NCBI GenBank assembly: GCA_964503455.1
Contig: CAZCZR010000017.1
Coordinates: forward strand, 1 to 24,402
DNA length: 24,402 nt
Direction of reading: 5' to 3'
DNA from: CAZCZR01 sp964503455
GTDB taxonomy: Bacteria > Bacillota > Clostridia > UBA1381
Both the position numbers and the translations under genes were made by a program. This document shows, in pieces, positions 8,143 to 16,298 of this stretch (position 1 is its first letter; each line of letters opens with the position of its first letter). Under the pieces are notes generated by a model, which made no database searches, was not told the origin of the DNA, and saw only the letters and a program-made list of their open reading frames with translations.

Positions 8143-9153
8143 TTATATTGACTCTATCCACCTTTTAAGCTCCGTTATATGCCGCCTTGCCAGCGCCGCG
8201 GTATCATCGGGCAAAACGACCGCTTTTTGTTCATTCGCTATAAATTCAGCCGCTTTATCCGCTTCATTTCCCCGCCGCGCTCCGCTTATGCCGTACACGC
8301 TTAAAAGCTGCTCAAGCTTTTTCCTGTCATACATCGCGAACACCGGTATGCCAAGCATCATAGCCGCCACCGCGCCGTGAAAGCGCGAGGTGATAAATCT
8401 TTCACATTCCGTCATGCGGAGTATGATTTTCTCCGGCGCGGAATCATATATCACGATCTCCGCCATGCTGCCCCGCTTCATAAGCTGCCTTACCGCAAGG
8501 CAGGCGGAAACATCGTTTTCCATGCCGCTGTCAAGCGCGAACAGCAGAACCTGCCTATCGTATATGCTCACATACATATCGGCGGCAGCCGCAAGGCTTG
8601 AATAGTAATCATAATTATCCGCGGCGTAGGCTCTTGCAACGGGCGCTATGCCCAGACAGTGCGGTCTTTTCTTTGGCGGGAGCTTATCCGCAAGCGAAAA
8701 CACCATATCCGGATAACATAAGATTTTCGCGTTTTTTATATGACCTCGCAGATATTCATACGTTTCGGCGTCGCGGCAGCTGATATAGTCGTAAAAGGAG
8801 ATTATTCTGCGCGTAAAGCGCTCCGCCATACGTCCCGTAAACGGCTCGACAGAGCATCCCGCGACCGCTGATCTTACATTATTTTTCTTTTTGAACAGCT
8901 CGCCGCCGAGAAGCGCCGCTGCGCGCGACCGTTTACTGTTATACATAAATCCCGTACCCACCGCATAGATGAGCGCCGAATCCGCCGGCGCGGGACCGAC
9001 ACGGACGTTTGGCAGGTCCGTGATATGCGCAAGCATCTCGCGCGGGGCGCCTTCGATGTAAAACGTATGCTCATCAAGCCCCTCGACCACCAGACGCTGC
9101 ATTATATCGTCCCCGAAATTTCTGTCAAAATATCCTTTCAGCCGAACATTCAT
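8143..9153 (-). CDS. Polysaccharide pyruvyl transferase family protein
   Basis: 336 residues from the ATG at 9153. This start is preferred over a start 14 codons earlier (9195), because it follows AGAAGG and begins 16 bp after the flippase stop, whereas the longer version overlaps the flippase. The C-terminal SRFHGAVAAMMLGIPVFAMYDRKK is the hallmark of the PF04230 family (as in CsaB and WcaK), and the N-terminal GYFDRNFGDDIM fits the family's GD start. Members add a ketal-linked pyruvate from phosphoenolpyruvate to a sugar of a lipid-linked or polymerised glycan, making it acidic. It is soluble, with no membrane segment. As the last gene of the operon it probably decorates the repeat unit. 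Confidence 0.85.
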   Translation of the reverse strand: MNVRLKGYFDRNFGDDIMQRLVVEGLDEHTFYIEGAPREMLAHITDLPNVRVGPAPADSALIYAVGTGFMYNSKRSRAAALLGGELFKKKNNVRSAVAGCSVEPFTGRMAERFTRRIISFYDYISCRDAETYEYLRGHIKNAKILCYPDMVFSLADKLPPKKRPHCLGIAPVARAYAADNYDYYSSLAAAADMYVSIYDRQVLLFALDSGMENDVSACLAVRQLMKRGSMAEIVIYDSAPEKIILRMTECERFITSRFHGAVAAMMLGIPVFAMYDRKKLEQLLSVYGISGARRGNEADKAAEFIANEQKAVVLPDDTAALARRHITELKRWIESI

Positions 9154-9169
9154 GCTTTCACTGCCTTCT

Positions 9170-10729
9170 TTATTTAAGGTTAAGACGTTGCGCAAGCCTC
9201 AGCCTGTGCGCTGTTATATTGTCTATAAGCTCGATGCTTTCTTTAAATTCCTTTGTTCTCCTGAACAGAAATATAAAGATCACATTCGGCACCGCAACGC
9301 TTATAAGGGCGTAAACTATGATCTGTGCCGCTGCCGGAATACTGATCAAGCCGCATATCGCATAAGCGCACGCGCACGACAATGCCGCCGCAGCGAAATA
9401 TCCTATCAGATTTTTTAAGTACGGCTTAATATACTTCATACCGAAAAGCAGCATAAACAGATTCCTCAAAAGCCACGGCATACCGACCGCGACTGTCGAT
9501 ATGACCGTTGACAGGATAACTCCGTAAAGTCCCCACCAGCGTACCGTAATAAGGTTTATCGCGAGGTTGGTCATCGCCGTCACAAAGGTGCGGATCTTGT
9601 CCGTATGCCACAGTCCCGCCGAGTCCTTGTAAAGGTTCAAGAGCTGATTTATCTCATAGACAAAGAAGTATATTACCAGGCACACCACCGTACTGAAATT
9701 CATCAGATTTTGCTCTCCTACCCAAAGCGTCATAAACGGCTGGTACATATTCAGAAAACAGCACGAGCATATTCCGGCTATCCACGCTATCATAAAGGTA
9801 AATTTCCTCAAATCGGAAAAATTTTTTTCCGGCGTTTCCATCACTATGCTGTTGCCTATGCCCGCGCCGCAGGCGGAAAAGATCACCGCAACTATTCCCA
9901 TAACGGAGGTGAGTATATAATAATAATTTTGGTATACCGCCAAGACCGTCAGTCCCAGAAATGCCGATATGACTATAGTATCGGCGGAATTTACCGTCAC
10001 GCTGCCTATTTTTGAGGTGAACAGATCCCTGACTCTGGTATTTATGCGCTTTATTTCTTCCTTGGGGAGCTTGCCCTTCGGCTTGTAAAGCGGGTAGAGC
10101 CTGTCGGCGGCTATCGCCGTACATACATTTGTCGCCGCCTGCACGATAAGGGTTACAATCACATAATAATAGTAATTTTTGAAAATTATCAGCACCGCTA
10201 TCTGAAGGAGGTACTGTATGCTCGTCATTACAAGCATGACCTTGCTTGCGACGTCCGCTCTCTGATAAGCGCTCAGGATGCTGTTTTTATACGCGAAAAG
10301 CCAGTAGCTCAGCACCGTCGCCCCCAGATTGAGCAGATACAGCGCATATATATTGACGTCCTCCGGCACCATATCGACCTTGACAATCTTATCCAGAAAC
10401 GGCATGACGCACAGTCCCAAAGCCGCTATCACAATGCCGATAATGCGGTAATAAAGCCTGTAAAGCCGCATAAGGGCGCATATCATTTCCGTGTTGTCCT
10501 CCGCCACGGGGCGGTACATACCGTACACCATGGCCGACCCAACGCCAAGCTCCGCCAGATTCAGCACCTGCAGCACCGACGCGAACAGTCCGTTCAGTCC
10601 GACATACCTCATGCCCATGATGTATATCATTGCGGTACGCATCACAAACGGCAGCAGTATCTGATACAGCTTGAGCGCCCCGCCGAAGATAATGTTCCGG
10701 ACAGCGTTATGAGTTCGTTCGATCTTCAT
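9170..10729 (-). CDS. Wzx-type polysaccharide flippase (MOP superfamily)
   Basis: 519 residues with about 12-14 hydrophobic membrane segments over the whole length and basic cytoplasmic ends. The start IERTHNAVRNIIFGGALKLY followed by YVGLNGLFASVLQVLNLAELGVG is typical of RfbX/Wzx exporters in Firmicute capsule loci. Such proteins move the undecaprenyl-diphosphate-linked repeat unit to the outer face of the membrane. The ATG at 10729 is chosen over an in-frame GTG at 10738, because that GTG is part of the Shine-Dalgarno AGAGGTG. It starts 18 bp after the stop of the second GT2 copy and is followed 16 bp later by the pyruvyl transferase. Confidence 0.9.
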   Translation of the reverse strand: MKIERTHNAVRNIIFGGALKLYQILLPFVMRTAMIYIMGMRYVGLNGLFASVLQVLNLAELGVGSAMVYGMYRPVAEDNTEMICALMRLYRLYYRIIGIVIAALGLCVMPFLDKIVKVDMVPEDVNIYALYLLNLGATVLSYWLFAYKNSILSAYQRADVASKVMLVMTSIQYLLQIAVLIIFKNYYYYVIVTLIVQAATNVCTAIAADRLYPLYKPKGKLPKEEIKRINTRVRDLFTSKIGSVTVNSADTIVISAFLGLTVLAVYQNYYYILTSVMGIVAVIFSACGAGIGNSIVMETPEKNFSDLRKFTFMIAWIAGICSCCFLNMYQPFMTLWVGEQNLMNFSTVVCLVIYFFVYEINQLLNLYKDSAGLWHTDKIRTFVTAMTNLAINLITVRWWGLYGVILSTVISTVAVGMPWLLRNLFMLLFGMKYIKPYLKNLIGYFAAAALSCACAYAICGLISIPAAAQIIVYALISVAVPNVIFIFLFRRTKEFKESIELIDNITAHRLRLAQRLNLK

Positions 10730-10747
10730 ATTGATCACCTCTGCCCG

Positions 10748-11743
10748 TCAATCCCAATCATATCCCCGCTTTTTATACGTATATTTCATAGCCGCTTTGC
10801 ATAACGGCGGCGACACATAGAACAGTATCAGCATAATGCAGTATTTTTTGGTTTTGTATTTTTTGAACCTGGCAAAGTGCTTTTTTATATGGCGGCGTAT
10901 GCGTTTTTTCGCATAGCGCTCCGTTTCGCGGCTTATATTCCGCGATGTGAACAGCTTTTTCATACAGGATTCCAGATGATAGGCAAGATACTCCGCGCCG
11001 CACTCCTCTCCCTTGGGACCTTCCTTCGACATAAGCTCGCAGACCGCCTCTGTCGAGTCAAGGATCGTAAGGTATTTTTCCGAAATATCCGATGTCTTGA
11101 CATTGCCCGGACGCAGCTTGAAATAGTTATATCCGTAATAGCTCAAAAAAACCGCTCTGTTTGCTTTCGCCAGATTTTCAATAACAAAATACGTGTCCTC
11201 ACTGGCATGAAATTCCGTTTTAAAACGCGTATTTCCTATAAGCTCGCGTTTGAAAAGCTTATTGCATATCTCCCCCTGCATTAATTTCATATTATCGGAA
11301 AGCTCGTCCCTTGTCATAACGCAGTCCGAATATTCTATAGAATCCTTTTTACATACAAAGCTTCCGTCTATATAGTACCAGCCGTATATGTTGCACGCCG
11401 CTATATCCGCGTCATTATCGCGGCAGGCGCTGTGCAGCTTTTCAAAATATTCCGGCTCTATCCAATCATCGCCGTCTACGAATCCGATATAGTCCCCCGT
11501 TGCTATGTCCAGCGCGTCATTCCTCGCAGCCGATACGCCGCCGTTTTGCTTGTGTATCGCCTTTACGCGGCTGTCCTTTTCGGCGAAGCTGTCACATATA
11601 GCGCCGCTTCCGTCGCTTGAGCCGTCATCCACAAGAATAACCTCAAGCTTTTTATACGTCTGCGCCAGTACGCTGCTCAAGCATTTAGGCAGATATTTTT
11701 CAACATTATAAATCGGAATTATGACAGATATCAGATCCTCCAT
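10748..11743 (-). CDS. GT2 family glycosyltransferase, downstream copy of an identical pair
   Basis: 331 residues. The GT-A domain occupies about residues 4-105: ISVIIPIYN (5-13), VDDGSSDGS (38-46), GGVSAARN (68-75), and the metal-binding D90-G-D92-D93-W. The rest is a helical C-terminal region with a hydrophobic patch (YCIMLILFYVSPPL) that may touch the membrane. Relatives such as EpsJ/CpsJ add one sugar to the lipid-linked repeat unit. Residues 1-330 are identical to the upstream copy; only the end differs (YDWD and stop here). GGAGG lies 6 nt before the ATG. If both copies are translated, this one adds dosage rather than a new specificity. Confidence 0.92.
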   Translation of the reverse strand: MEDLISVIIPIYNVEKYLPKCLSSVLAQTYKKLEVILVDDGSSDGSGAICDSFAEKDSRVKAIHKQNGGVSAARNDALDIATGDYIGFVDGDDWIEPEYFEKLHSACRDNDADIAACNIYGWYYIDGSFVCKKDSIEYSDCVMTRDELSDNMKLMQGEICNKLFKRELIGNTRFKTEFHASEDTYFVIENLAKANRAVFLSYYGYNYFKLRPGNVKTSDISEKYLTILDSTEAVCELMSKEGPKGEECGAEYLAYHLESCMKKLFTSRNISRETERYAKKRIRRHIKKHFARFKKYKTKKYCIMLILFYVSPPLCKAAMKYTYKKRGYDWD

Positions 11744-11758
11744 TTACATCCTCCAAAA
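10753..11758 (-). repeat. 1006-bp exact repeat, downstream copy
   Basis: This block matches 11803-12808 base for base at an offset of 1050 as far as I can check by eye. Frames read on both strands within it are identical in the two copies. It runs from 15 nt upstream of the start codon, including the ribosome binding site, to about two codons before the stop. Immediately outside, the two copies share almost nothing. Confidence 0.93.
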
Positions 11759-11770
11759 AGCTATATAAAG

Positions 11771-11788
11771 CCTGCGTCACTGCGCAGG
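11771..11788 (-). other. Hairpin between the two identical GT2 genes
   Basis: CCTGCG (11771-11776) pairs with CGCAGG (11783-11788) around a 6-nt loop that holds the TGA stop of the upstream copy (11779-11777). On the transcribed strand it is followed by CTTTATATAGCTTTTT and then by the GGAGG of the second copy. This looks like a weak pause or attenuator that could lower expression of the second copy. It lies in the 44-bp spacer (11759-11802), which has no match in either outer flank. Confidence 0.5.
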
Positions 11789-12793
11789 ATATATTTGCCA
11801 ACCCCAATCATATCCCCGCTTTTTATACGTATATTTCATAGCCGCTTTGCATAACGGCGGCGACACATAGAACAGTATCAGCATAATGCAGTATTTTTTG
11901 GTTTTGTATTTTTTGAACCTGGCAAAGTGCTTTTTTATATGGCGGCGTATGCGTTTTTTCGCATAGCGCTCCGTTTCGCGGCTTATATTCCGCGATGTGA
12001 ACAGCTTTTTCATACAGGATTCCAGATGATAGGCAAGATACTCCGCGCCGCACTCCTCTCCCTTGGGACCTTCCTTCGACATAAGCTCGCAGACCGCCTC
12101 TGTCGAGTCAAGGATCGTAAGGTATTTTTCCGAAATATCCGATGTCTTGACATTGCCCGGACGCAGCTTGAAATAGTTATATCCGTAATAGCTCAAAAAA
12201 ACCGCTCTGTTTGCTTTCGCCAGATTTTCAATAACAAAATACGTGTCCTCACTGGCATGAAATTCCGTTTTAAAACGCGTATTTCCTATAAGCTCGCGTT
12301 TGAAAAGCTTATTGCATATCTCCCCCTGCATTAATTTCATATTATCGGAAAGCTCGTCCCTTGTCATAACGCAGTCCGAATATTCTATAGAATCCTTTTT
12401 ACATACAAAGCTTCCGTCTATATAGTACCAGCCGTATATGTTGCACGCCGCTATATCCGCGTCATTATCGCGGCAGGCGCTGTGCAGCTTTTCAAAATAT
12501 TCCGGCTCTATCCAATCATCGCCGTCTACGAATCCGATATAGTCCCCCGTTGCTATGTCCAGCGCGTCATTCCTCGCAGCCGATACGCCGCCGTTTTGCT
12601 TGTGTATCGCCTTTACGCGGCTGTCCTTTTCGGCGAAGCTGTCACATATAGCGCCGCTTCCGTCGCTTGAGCCGTCATCCACAAGAATAACCTCAAGCTT
12701 TTTATACGTCTGCGCCAGTACGCTGCTCAAGCATTTAGGCAGATATTTTTCAACATTATAAATCGGAATTATGACAGATATCAGATCCTCCAT
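11777..12793 (-). CDS. GT2 family glycosyltransferase, upstream copy of an identical pair
   Basis: 338 residues. It is the same GT-A enzyme as the copy downstream, including the D90-G-D92-D93-W metal site, but the last codons read through into GWQIYPAQ instead of ending at YDWD. The gene starts 38 bp after the GT4 stop, with GGAGG 6 nt before the ATG. Identity with the other copy extends over the ribosome binding site, then stops abruptly at 12809, where this copy has a GC-rich leader (GCGCCCGCCGCC). Donor, acceptor and linkage cannot be predicted from the sequence. Confidence 0.92.
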   Translation of the reverse strand: MEDLISVIIPIYNVEKYLPKCLSSVLAQTYKKLEVILVDDGSSDGSGAICDSFAEKDSRVKAIHKQNGGVSAARNDALDIATGDYIGFVDGDDWIEPEYFEKLHSACRDNDADIAACNIYGWYYIDGSFVCKKDSIEYSDCVMTRDELSDNMKLMQGEICNKLFKRELIGNTRFKTEFHASEDTYFVIENLAKANRAVFLSYYGYNYFKLRPGNVKTSDISEKYLTILDSTEAVCELMSKEGPKGEECGAEYLAYHLESCMKKLFTSRNISRETERYAKKRIRRHIKKHFARFKKYKTKKYCIMLILFYVSPPLCKAAMKYTYKKRGYDWGWQIYPAQ

Positions 12794-12808
12794 TTACATC
12801 CTCCAAAA
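11803..12808 (-). repeat. 1006-bp exact repeat, upstream copy
   Basis: Partner of 10753-11758 at an offset of 1050 bp in direct orientation. There are no terminal inverted repeats, target-site duplications or transposase, so it is not an insertion sequence. The two copies are separated by only 44 bp, which makes loss or gain of a copy by homologous recombination likely. Confidence 0.93.
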
Positions 12809-12831
12809 GCGCCCGCCGCCCAAAAGCCGCG

Positions 12832-13992
12832 TCAGCTCACAAGCGCGGCGAACTGTTTCACCGCCTCATCGTTGGAAGGCTTCGCGCACTTTGCGGCGTC
12901 AAGTCTTGTTTCGCCGTTCAGTATAGCGAAAAGCGCGTCCTCGATTGCTTCGTCGGTGTTGGCGCACACAATGCCGCCGCCCCTTTCTCCGACAAGCTCT
13001 TTCGCCGAGGAAGTATCGGTGGTCAGCACCGGCACGCCGAAATACGCCGCCTCCGCAAACACCATAGGCGCCGCCTCATTATACGACGGCACTAAGATCA
13101 GATCCGCGCTTTGAAAATACGGATACGGATTTTTTAACATTCCCAGAAGCTCTACCTCGTTTTCAAGGTCAAGCTCTGTTATCATGCGCTCCGCCTCGGC
13201 GCGGAGCTCTCCATCTCCTGCCACTCTCCATTTAAAGGCGCAGCCGCGCCGCTTCAGCCGCTGAAGCGCCCCAAGTGTTCTCAGTATGCCCTTCTCCCCG
13301 CTTATCCTTGCGGCTGAGAATATATTTACAACTCCATTTGTATGCTCCGGAACGTATTCCGACGCCAAAACGCCGAGATTTTTATAGTCATGACAGTTGT
13401 ATACCGTACACGTTTTCCCTTTGCTTTGCGGACAGACGTTCTCAAACCGTCCGCGGCATGACTCCGATACGCAGGCGATCTTGTCAAACCGCTTATAAAG
13501 CGACGCGTTATAGGCGTTTCTGCCCTCGTAATTCTCAAAATCACAATGCACAAACGCGATCCTTTTATCCGCCGACTTTACGGCGTTCAGCACAAACTCG
13601 TTGCAGCCGCCGTAAAATACTCTTTTGGCGGAATTTTGCATAAACGACACCGCCGCGTCATAGTGTCCGCCGACCTTCTGCATACGCGACAGCGCGCCGA
13701 ACGCGGCTCCCGCGCCGAATATCCTTGACACTATAACCCACAGCGCCCGCCATGCCGCCGTAAGCGCGCCTTCCTTATTCGCCTCGGCCTGACACATACC
13801 CATGATCCGCGTAAACCGGTTTCCTGTCATGAGCTTTATATCCGGAGGCAGCTCGTCCAAGAGTCCGCCCGCCGGATAAAGCAGCAAAAGCGTTATATCA
13901 TATTTGCCGCGTATCTCCTTCAATAAGTTCACAAGCGACTTTTGTATGCCGCCTATTTGCATATTATTGTTTACTATGATTATTTTTTTCAT
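12832..13992 (-). CDS. GT4 family (GT-B fold) glycosyltransferase
   Basis: 386 residues. The N-terminal Rossmann domain opens with IIIVNNNMQIGGIQKSLVNL, the usual glycine-rich acceptor-domain start. The C-terminal donor-binding domain has AARISGEKGI, RVAGDGELR, and the EX7E motif E306 to E314 in SYNEAAPMVFAEAAYFGVP, which is diagnostic of GT4-type retaining transferases. It is cytoplasmic or peripheral on the inner membrane face and should add a sugar from a nucleotide donor to the lipid-linked repeat unit. Its ATG overlaps the metallophosphoesterase stop in an ATGA junction (13989-13992), which implies translational coupling. GGAG lies about 10 nt upstream. Confidence 0.9.
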   Translation of the reverse strand: MKKIIIVNNNMQIGGIQKSLVNLLKEIRGKYDITLLLLYPAGGLLDELPPDIKLMTGNRFTRIMGMCQAEANKEGALTAAWRALWVIVSRIFGAGAAFGALSRMQKVGGHYDAAVSFMQNSAKRVFYGGCNEFVLNAVKSADKRIAFVHCDFENYEGRNAYNASLYKRFDKIACVSESCRGRFENVCPQSKGKTCTVYNCHDYKNLGVLASEYVPEHTNGVVNIFSAARISGEKGILRTLGALQRLKRRGCAFKWRVAGDGELRAEAERMITELDLENEVELLGMLKNPYPYFQSADLILVPSYNEAAPMVFAEAAYFGVPVLTTDTSSAKELVGERGGGIVCANTDEAIEDALFAILNGETRLDAAKCAKPSNDEAVKQFAALVS

Positions 13993-14861
13993 TCATACTT
14001 CAGCTCCACGGTCATGACCTCTGGGGTGTTTAATATTCTGTAAATATCCTCCTCCTTGGCAATGCCCGCGCTTATAAACATCTTCTTTTCCCCGCGAGTG
14101 TATTCGCCTTTTATGTACTCGTCGGTTCCGAAATGCTCTCTCAGTATATACTCTCTCACGCGCGGCAGATTAATCAGCCCGCCGTGAAGATGCCCCGATA
14201 TCACGAGATCGTAGGGATAGTCGTCTACAACGTCAAAGTACTGCGCTCTGTGCGTAAGAAGTATGGACAGCTCCCCGTTGGAGGCGGCGTTGCCGAGCTT
14301 ATCAAGCGTCTGTTTGAAGAAACGCTTGTAATGTCCGGAAAAATCATCGTAGTTCTCGTCAGCGTAGCCCGTCAATCTTATTCTTGATTCGCCCTTTTCG
14401 AGCCATATGCCCTTATCGTCAAGAATGGTAACGCCCGTATCCGCAAGCGCATCCTTTATTTTCGGGTCGTTCGCTTTTTTATCGGTTCCGAGGCTCCATT
14501 TTTCATGGTTGCCGTATATGTAATAGACCGGCGCGACCTCGCAAAGACCTTTTACAAGATTTACCGCGTTGGTATAATCGGTGTCATCGTAGTTGATAAG
14601 ATCGCCCGTAATCGCGATTATATCAGGCTCCGCCTTTTTTGCCGCGGATATTACCTTCGCGCCGTTTTCTCCGTTGTGGAAATCCGACACGACTGAAATC
14701 CTGTAGCCGTTAAAGCTTTCGGGTACTTTTCTTGAGCTGTAAGTGTATTCCGTGTTTTTCACTCTCGAATTATCATACACCACATATCCCACGCAAGCCG
14801 CCGCTGCGACTATTATCGTAAGGATAACAATCAGAAAACCCTTTAATATTTTTTTAATCAT
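13989..14861 (-). CDS. Membrane-anchored calcineurin-like metallophosphoesterase
   Basis: 290 residues. One N-terminal membrane segment (about 8-29) is followed by a metallophosphoesterase domain with the complete metal-site series: D60-F-H62, G86-D87, G117-N118-H119-E120, then LLTHRAQ and GHLHGG near residue 220. This layout resembles the YkuE/YaeI group. Some relatives hydrolyse phospholipid or lipid-linked diphosphates, and the rest are uncharacterised. The domain should face outside. Its place inside the operon, coupled by ATGA overlaps to both the Wzz-like gene before it and the GT4 gene after it, suggests a job in polymer assembly, perhaps on undecaprenyl-phosphate intermediates. That role is inference. 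Confidence 0.88.
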   Translation of the reverse strand: MIKKILKGFLIVILTIIVAAAACVGYVVYDNSRVKNTEYTYSSRKVPESFNGYRISVVSDFHNGENGAKVISAAKKAEPDIIAITGDLINYDDTDYTNAVNLVKGLCEVAPVYYIYGNHEKWSLGTDKKANDPKIKDALADTGVTILDDKGIWLEKGESRIRLTGYADENYDDFSGHYKRFFKQTLDKLGNAASNGELSILLTHRAQYFDVVDDYPYDLVISGHLHGGLINLPRVREYILREHFGTDEYIKGEYTRGEKKMFISAGIAKEEDIYRILNTPEVMTVELKYE

Positions 14862-16294
14862 ACCGTTTCAGCCTCTTCTTCCTCTGTTTCTTCATCTTCG
14901 TCATCGTCAAGCGCGATACCCGCCTTCTTCGCCGCGCGCAAGATCTCGTGTGCGATTACGCCCACTATCGAGATCAGCAGTCCGCAAACAACAAGTATCA
15001 ACGCGTAAAGCGACACGCTCTTTGTCGAGTAATACTGTACGCCCGTAAGCAGCTTTATATACTTCGTCGCATTCGCGGCATTGTAATCCTCTACCGTGAG
15101 ATTAAGGGTCTTGTAAATGTCCGCCATTTTTGTCTTGGTATCGTTAAGATCCTCGATGATCTCTTCCGTAAGAGCCTCCGTATCAATGCTCGGATCCAGA
15201 GGCACGCTGAACCTGTCTATAACCTCCTGACAATGCTCCGCGTCAAGCTGATTCGTTCCCGCTGTCACGGCCTCGCTTACAAAGGTGGAAATAAGTCCGT
15301 CGTATGTTGTTGTCGTATTGTAGGTTTGCGCATTTTCATCATCGCCGGTGGTATAGCCGTAAATATCCTGAATTATCTCCAGTCCGTCATCATTGCTGTC
15401 GGTGTTCTGGTTATAGGAGTTCGGCACGTCCTTGTTGGCCTCGGCGAACTTGTCCATTCTGCTGCGCGTCAGATCCGCCTGACCTTGGTAATGCTCATGC
15501 TCAAGCTGATAGTCCTCCATACGCTGAGTATACTTTTTAAGAAGCAGATCCTTGTCTTTCGTTATCTGACCTCTGTAGATGTTGGAGAATATCTTCGACA
15601 TCGTAAACTCCTGTATGTGCTGATATTCGTTTGTCAGATCGGGGAAGGTCATTCCCGTTACAGGGGAGCGGAAGCTGCTGTTTTGCGCATAGTACCTGTC
15701 AAGCGAGTTAATTATGGTATCTATTCTTCCGCTTATAAGCTCCGCTATTTCTATATAGTCATAGTCGCCTATATCCTCGTCAAACGTAGCGTCGTTTATC
15801 GAAGCCTCTCTGACATAGTTGGAAATGTAAAAATCCAGATAATTCTGCACTATGGAATCGAGTATATCCCTGACCTCGCCCTGAGAATCTCCGGCGCTTC
15901 CCGAATACGTTATCGAAAACGTTGTCGGATAATATGTATACTCCTTTCCCTGCTTAAGCATCTCCTCCTCTTTTTCCTTCTCCGAGTCGGGAATAACGGA
16001 ATTTATAGTCACCTTGGAACGTATGTCATCGACCGATTTTCTGAGCGAAAGATCGTTTATTACCGCCGTTATTATATCCGGCGACACTATCTCATAAGGG
16101 TCAAATTTCTCTCCGTTGGGCGACAGACCGCTTTTTATGTTATCATCGGTGTACTGAAGCACTATCTGAGATTCGTAGCTCTGCGCTTTGTCCGTATACA
16201 CGACCGCGAGTAAAAGCGACAAAATAACTACTCCTATTATCAGCAGCTTCCATTTAAATAAATATCTCAGTATATCCCATATAGTAATTTTCAT
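14858..16294 (-). CDS. Wzz-like polysaccharide chain-length determinant, paralogue 2
   Basis: 478 residues from the ATG at 16294. This start follows GAGGAA and begins 4 nt after the stop of the previous gene; longer versions would run back into that gene. Membrane segments lie at about 15-37 and near 430-450, flanking a large, largely helical external domain, the topology of Wzz/PCP proteins. The tail is very acidic (DDDEDEETEEEEAE) and faces the cytoplasm. There is no Walker A motif, so it is not fused to a BY-kinase, and the proline-rich motif usual before the second membrane segment is not evident. It is paralogous to the preceding gene; both have GL-(S/T)-P-x-G-x-x-F, a Tyr/Pro strand (YYP or YCP), and DYDY-x-EI. 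Confidence 0.78.
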   Translation of the reverse strand: MKITIWDILRYLFKWKLLIIGVVILSLLLAVVYTDKAQSYESQIVLQYTDDNIKSGLSPNGEKFDPYEIVSPDIITAVINDLSLRKSVDDIRSKVTINSVIPDSEKEKEEEMLKQGKEYTYYPTTFSITYSGSAGDSQGEVRDILDSIVQNYLDFYISNYVREASINDATFDEDIGDYDYIEIAELISGRIDTIINSLDRYYAQNSSFRSPVTGMTFPDLTNEYQHIQEFTMSKIFSNIYRGQITKDKDLLLKKYTQRMEDYQLEHEHYQGQADLTRSRMDKFAEANKDVPNSYNQNTDSNDDGLEIIQDIYGYTTGDDENAQTYNTTTTYDGLISTFVSEAVTAGTNQLDAEHCQEVIDRFSVPLDPSIDTEALTEEIIEDLNDTKTKMADIYKTLNLTVEDYNAANATKYIKLLTGVQYYSTKSVSLYALILVVCGLLISIVGVIAHEILRAAKKAGIALDDDEDEETEEEEAETV

Positions 16295-16298
16295 CGCT

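Noticed and set aside
10753..12808. Possibility that the identical GT2 pair is an insertion sequence or integron-like cassette
   Set aside because: There is no transposase, terminal inverted repeat, target duplication or attachment-site motif at the block edges.
14948..16213. 421-codon open frame on the plus strand opposite the second Wzz-like gene
   Set aside because: It is the complementary shadow of a well-supported gene, has an arginine/tyrosine-rich composition typical of such shadows, and has no domain.
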